Assembly: GCA_024275775.1 (NCBI GenBank)
Contig: JAJRYM010000118.1
Coordinates: 1-5,965, forward strand
Origin: Nitrospirota bacterium
Lineage (GTDB): Bacteria > Nitrospinota_A > UBA7883 > JACRGQ01
DNA length: 5,965 bases
Reading direction: 5' to 3'
Shown: positions 5,867 to 5,965 of the stretch, one piece after another
How the letters are laid out: every line of letters begins with the position of its first letter
Numbering within the stretch: the stretch's first letter is position 1
Notes under the pieces: model-generated
The model's database searches: none
Told to the model about the DNA's origin: nothing
Seen by the model: the letters and a program-made list of their open reading frames with translations, nothing else
Position numbers and translations under genes: made by a program

Positions 5867-5965
5867 ATCCGTCTCTAAAAGTTTTTTGATTTATTGCCGA
5901 AGGATACCAGACTCACGGCAGTTTTGCCCCTGATTTCGGAGGCGGTAAGAAATAATGAAGCAGGC
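5867..5965. other. Upstream region of nhaD at the window edge
   Basis: These 99 bases should carry the nhaD promoter (reading leftwards). I found no pair of convincing -35/-10 boxes and no sigma-54 site. On the + strand, GGAGG at 5938-5942 precedes an ATG at 5955 by 12 bases. Confidence 0.4.
5955..5965 (+). CDS. Possible start of a divergent gene, cut by window end
   Basis: ATG at 5955-5957 opens a frame beginning Met-Lys-Gln before the window ends. GGAGG at 5938-5942 is 12 bases upstream, longer than the usual spacing. Divergent placement from nhaD is plausible, but 11 bases cannot establish a gene. Confidence 0.2.

Noticed and set aside
5030..5878. 282-codon open frame on the + strand
   Set aside because: It is antisense to nhaD, very rich in His, Arg and Tyr, and has no domain; it is a shadow of the real gene.

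Overview
The window reads as ordinary chromosomal DNA of a Gram-negative bacterium of moderate GC content. The evidence for Gram-negative is a lipoprotein-type solute-binding protein with Dpp/Opp-type permeases, an NhaD-type antiporter with a signal peptide, and palindromic intergenic repeats. I cannot assign a phylum. The gene content and the style of the repeats would fit a deltaproteobacterium-like or nitrospina/nitrospira-like lineage, but that is an impression only.

Layout on the + strand: the 3' end of purD (1-492, cut by the window edge) is followed by a 626-base gap (493-1118) crowded with hairpins. After it comes a compact three-gene set for a peptide/nickel-type ABC transporter: a family 5 substrate-binding lipoprotein (1119-2627), a DppB/OppB-type permease (2629-3552) and a DppC/OppC-type permease (3549-4355). 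The three genes are separated by 1 base and then overlap by 4 bases, so they are almost certainly one translationally coupled operon. The ATPase subunits (DppD/DppF) are not in the window. A 74-base convergent gap holds one weak hairpin. An NhaD-family Na+/H+ antiporter then lies on the - strand (5866-4430), and the last 99 bases are its upstream region, possibly with the first codons of a divergent gene at 5955.

The genes form two functional units: purine synthesis (PurD, GAR synthetase) beside an import system for oligopeptides or a similar small solute, and a separate Na+/H+ exchange gene. I see no phage, CRISPR, toxin-antitoxin, rRNA or tRNA gene, and no evidence of a new multi-gene system.

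The most interesting part is the purD-transporter gap. It contains a cloverleaf-like palindrome (631-717) and two elements in opposite orientation that share one architecture with competing stems (734-788 and 877-969). The whole block lies between two exact 13-base direct repeats (512-524 and 1117-1129), and the second copy overlaps the TTG start of the binding-protein gene. This looks like a roughly 600-base insertion that separated purD from a gene once only about 20 bases downstream.
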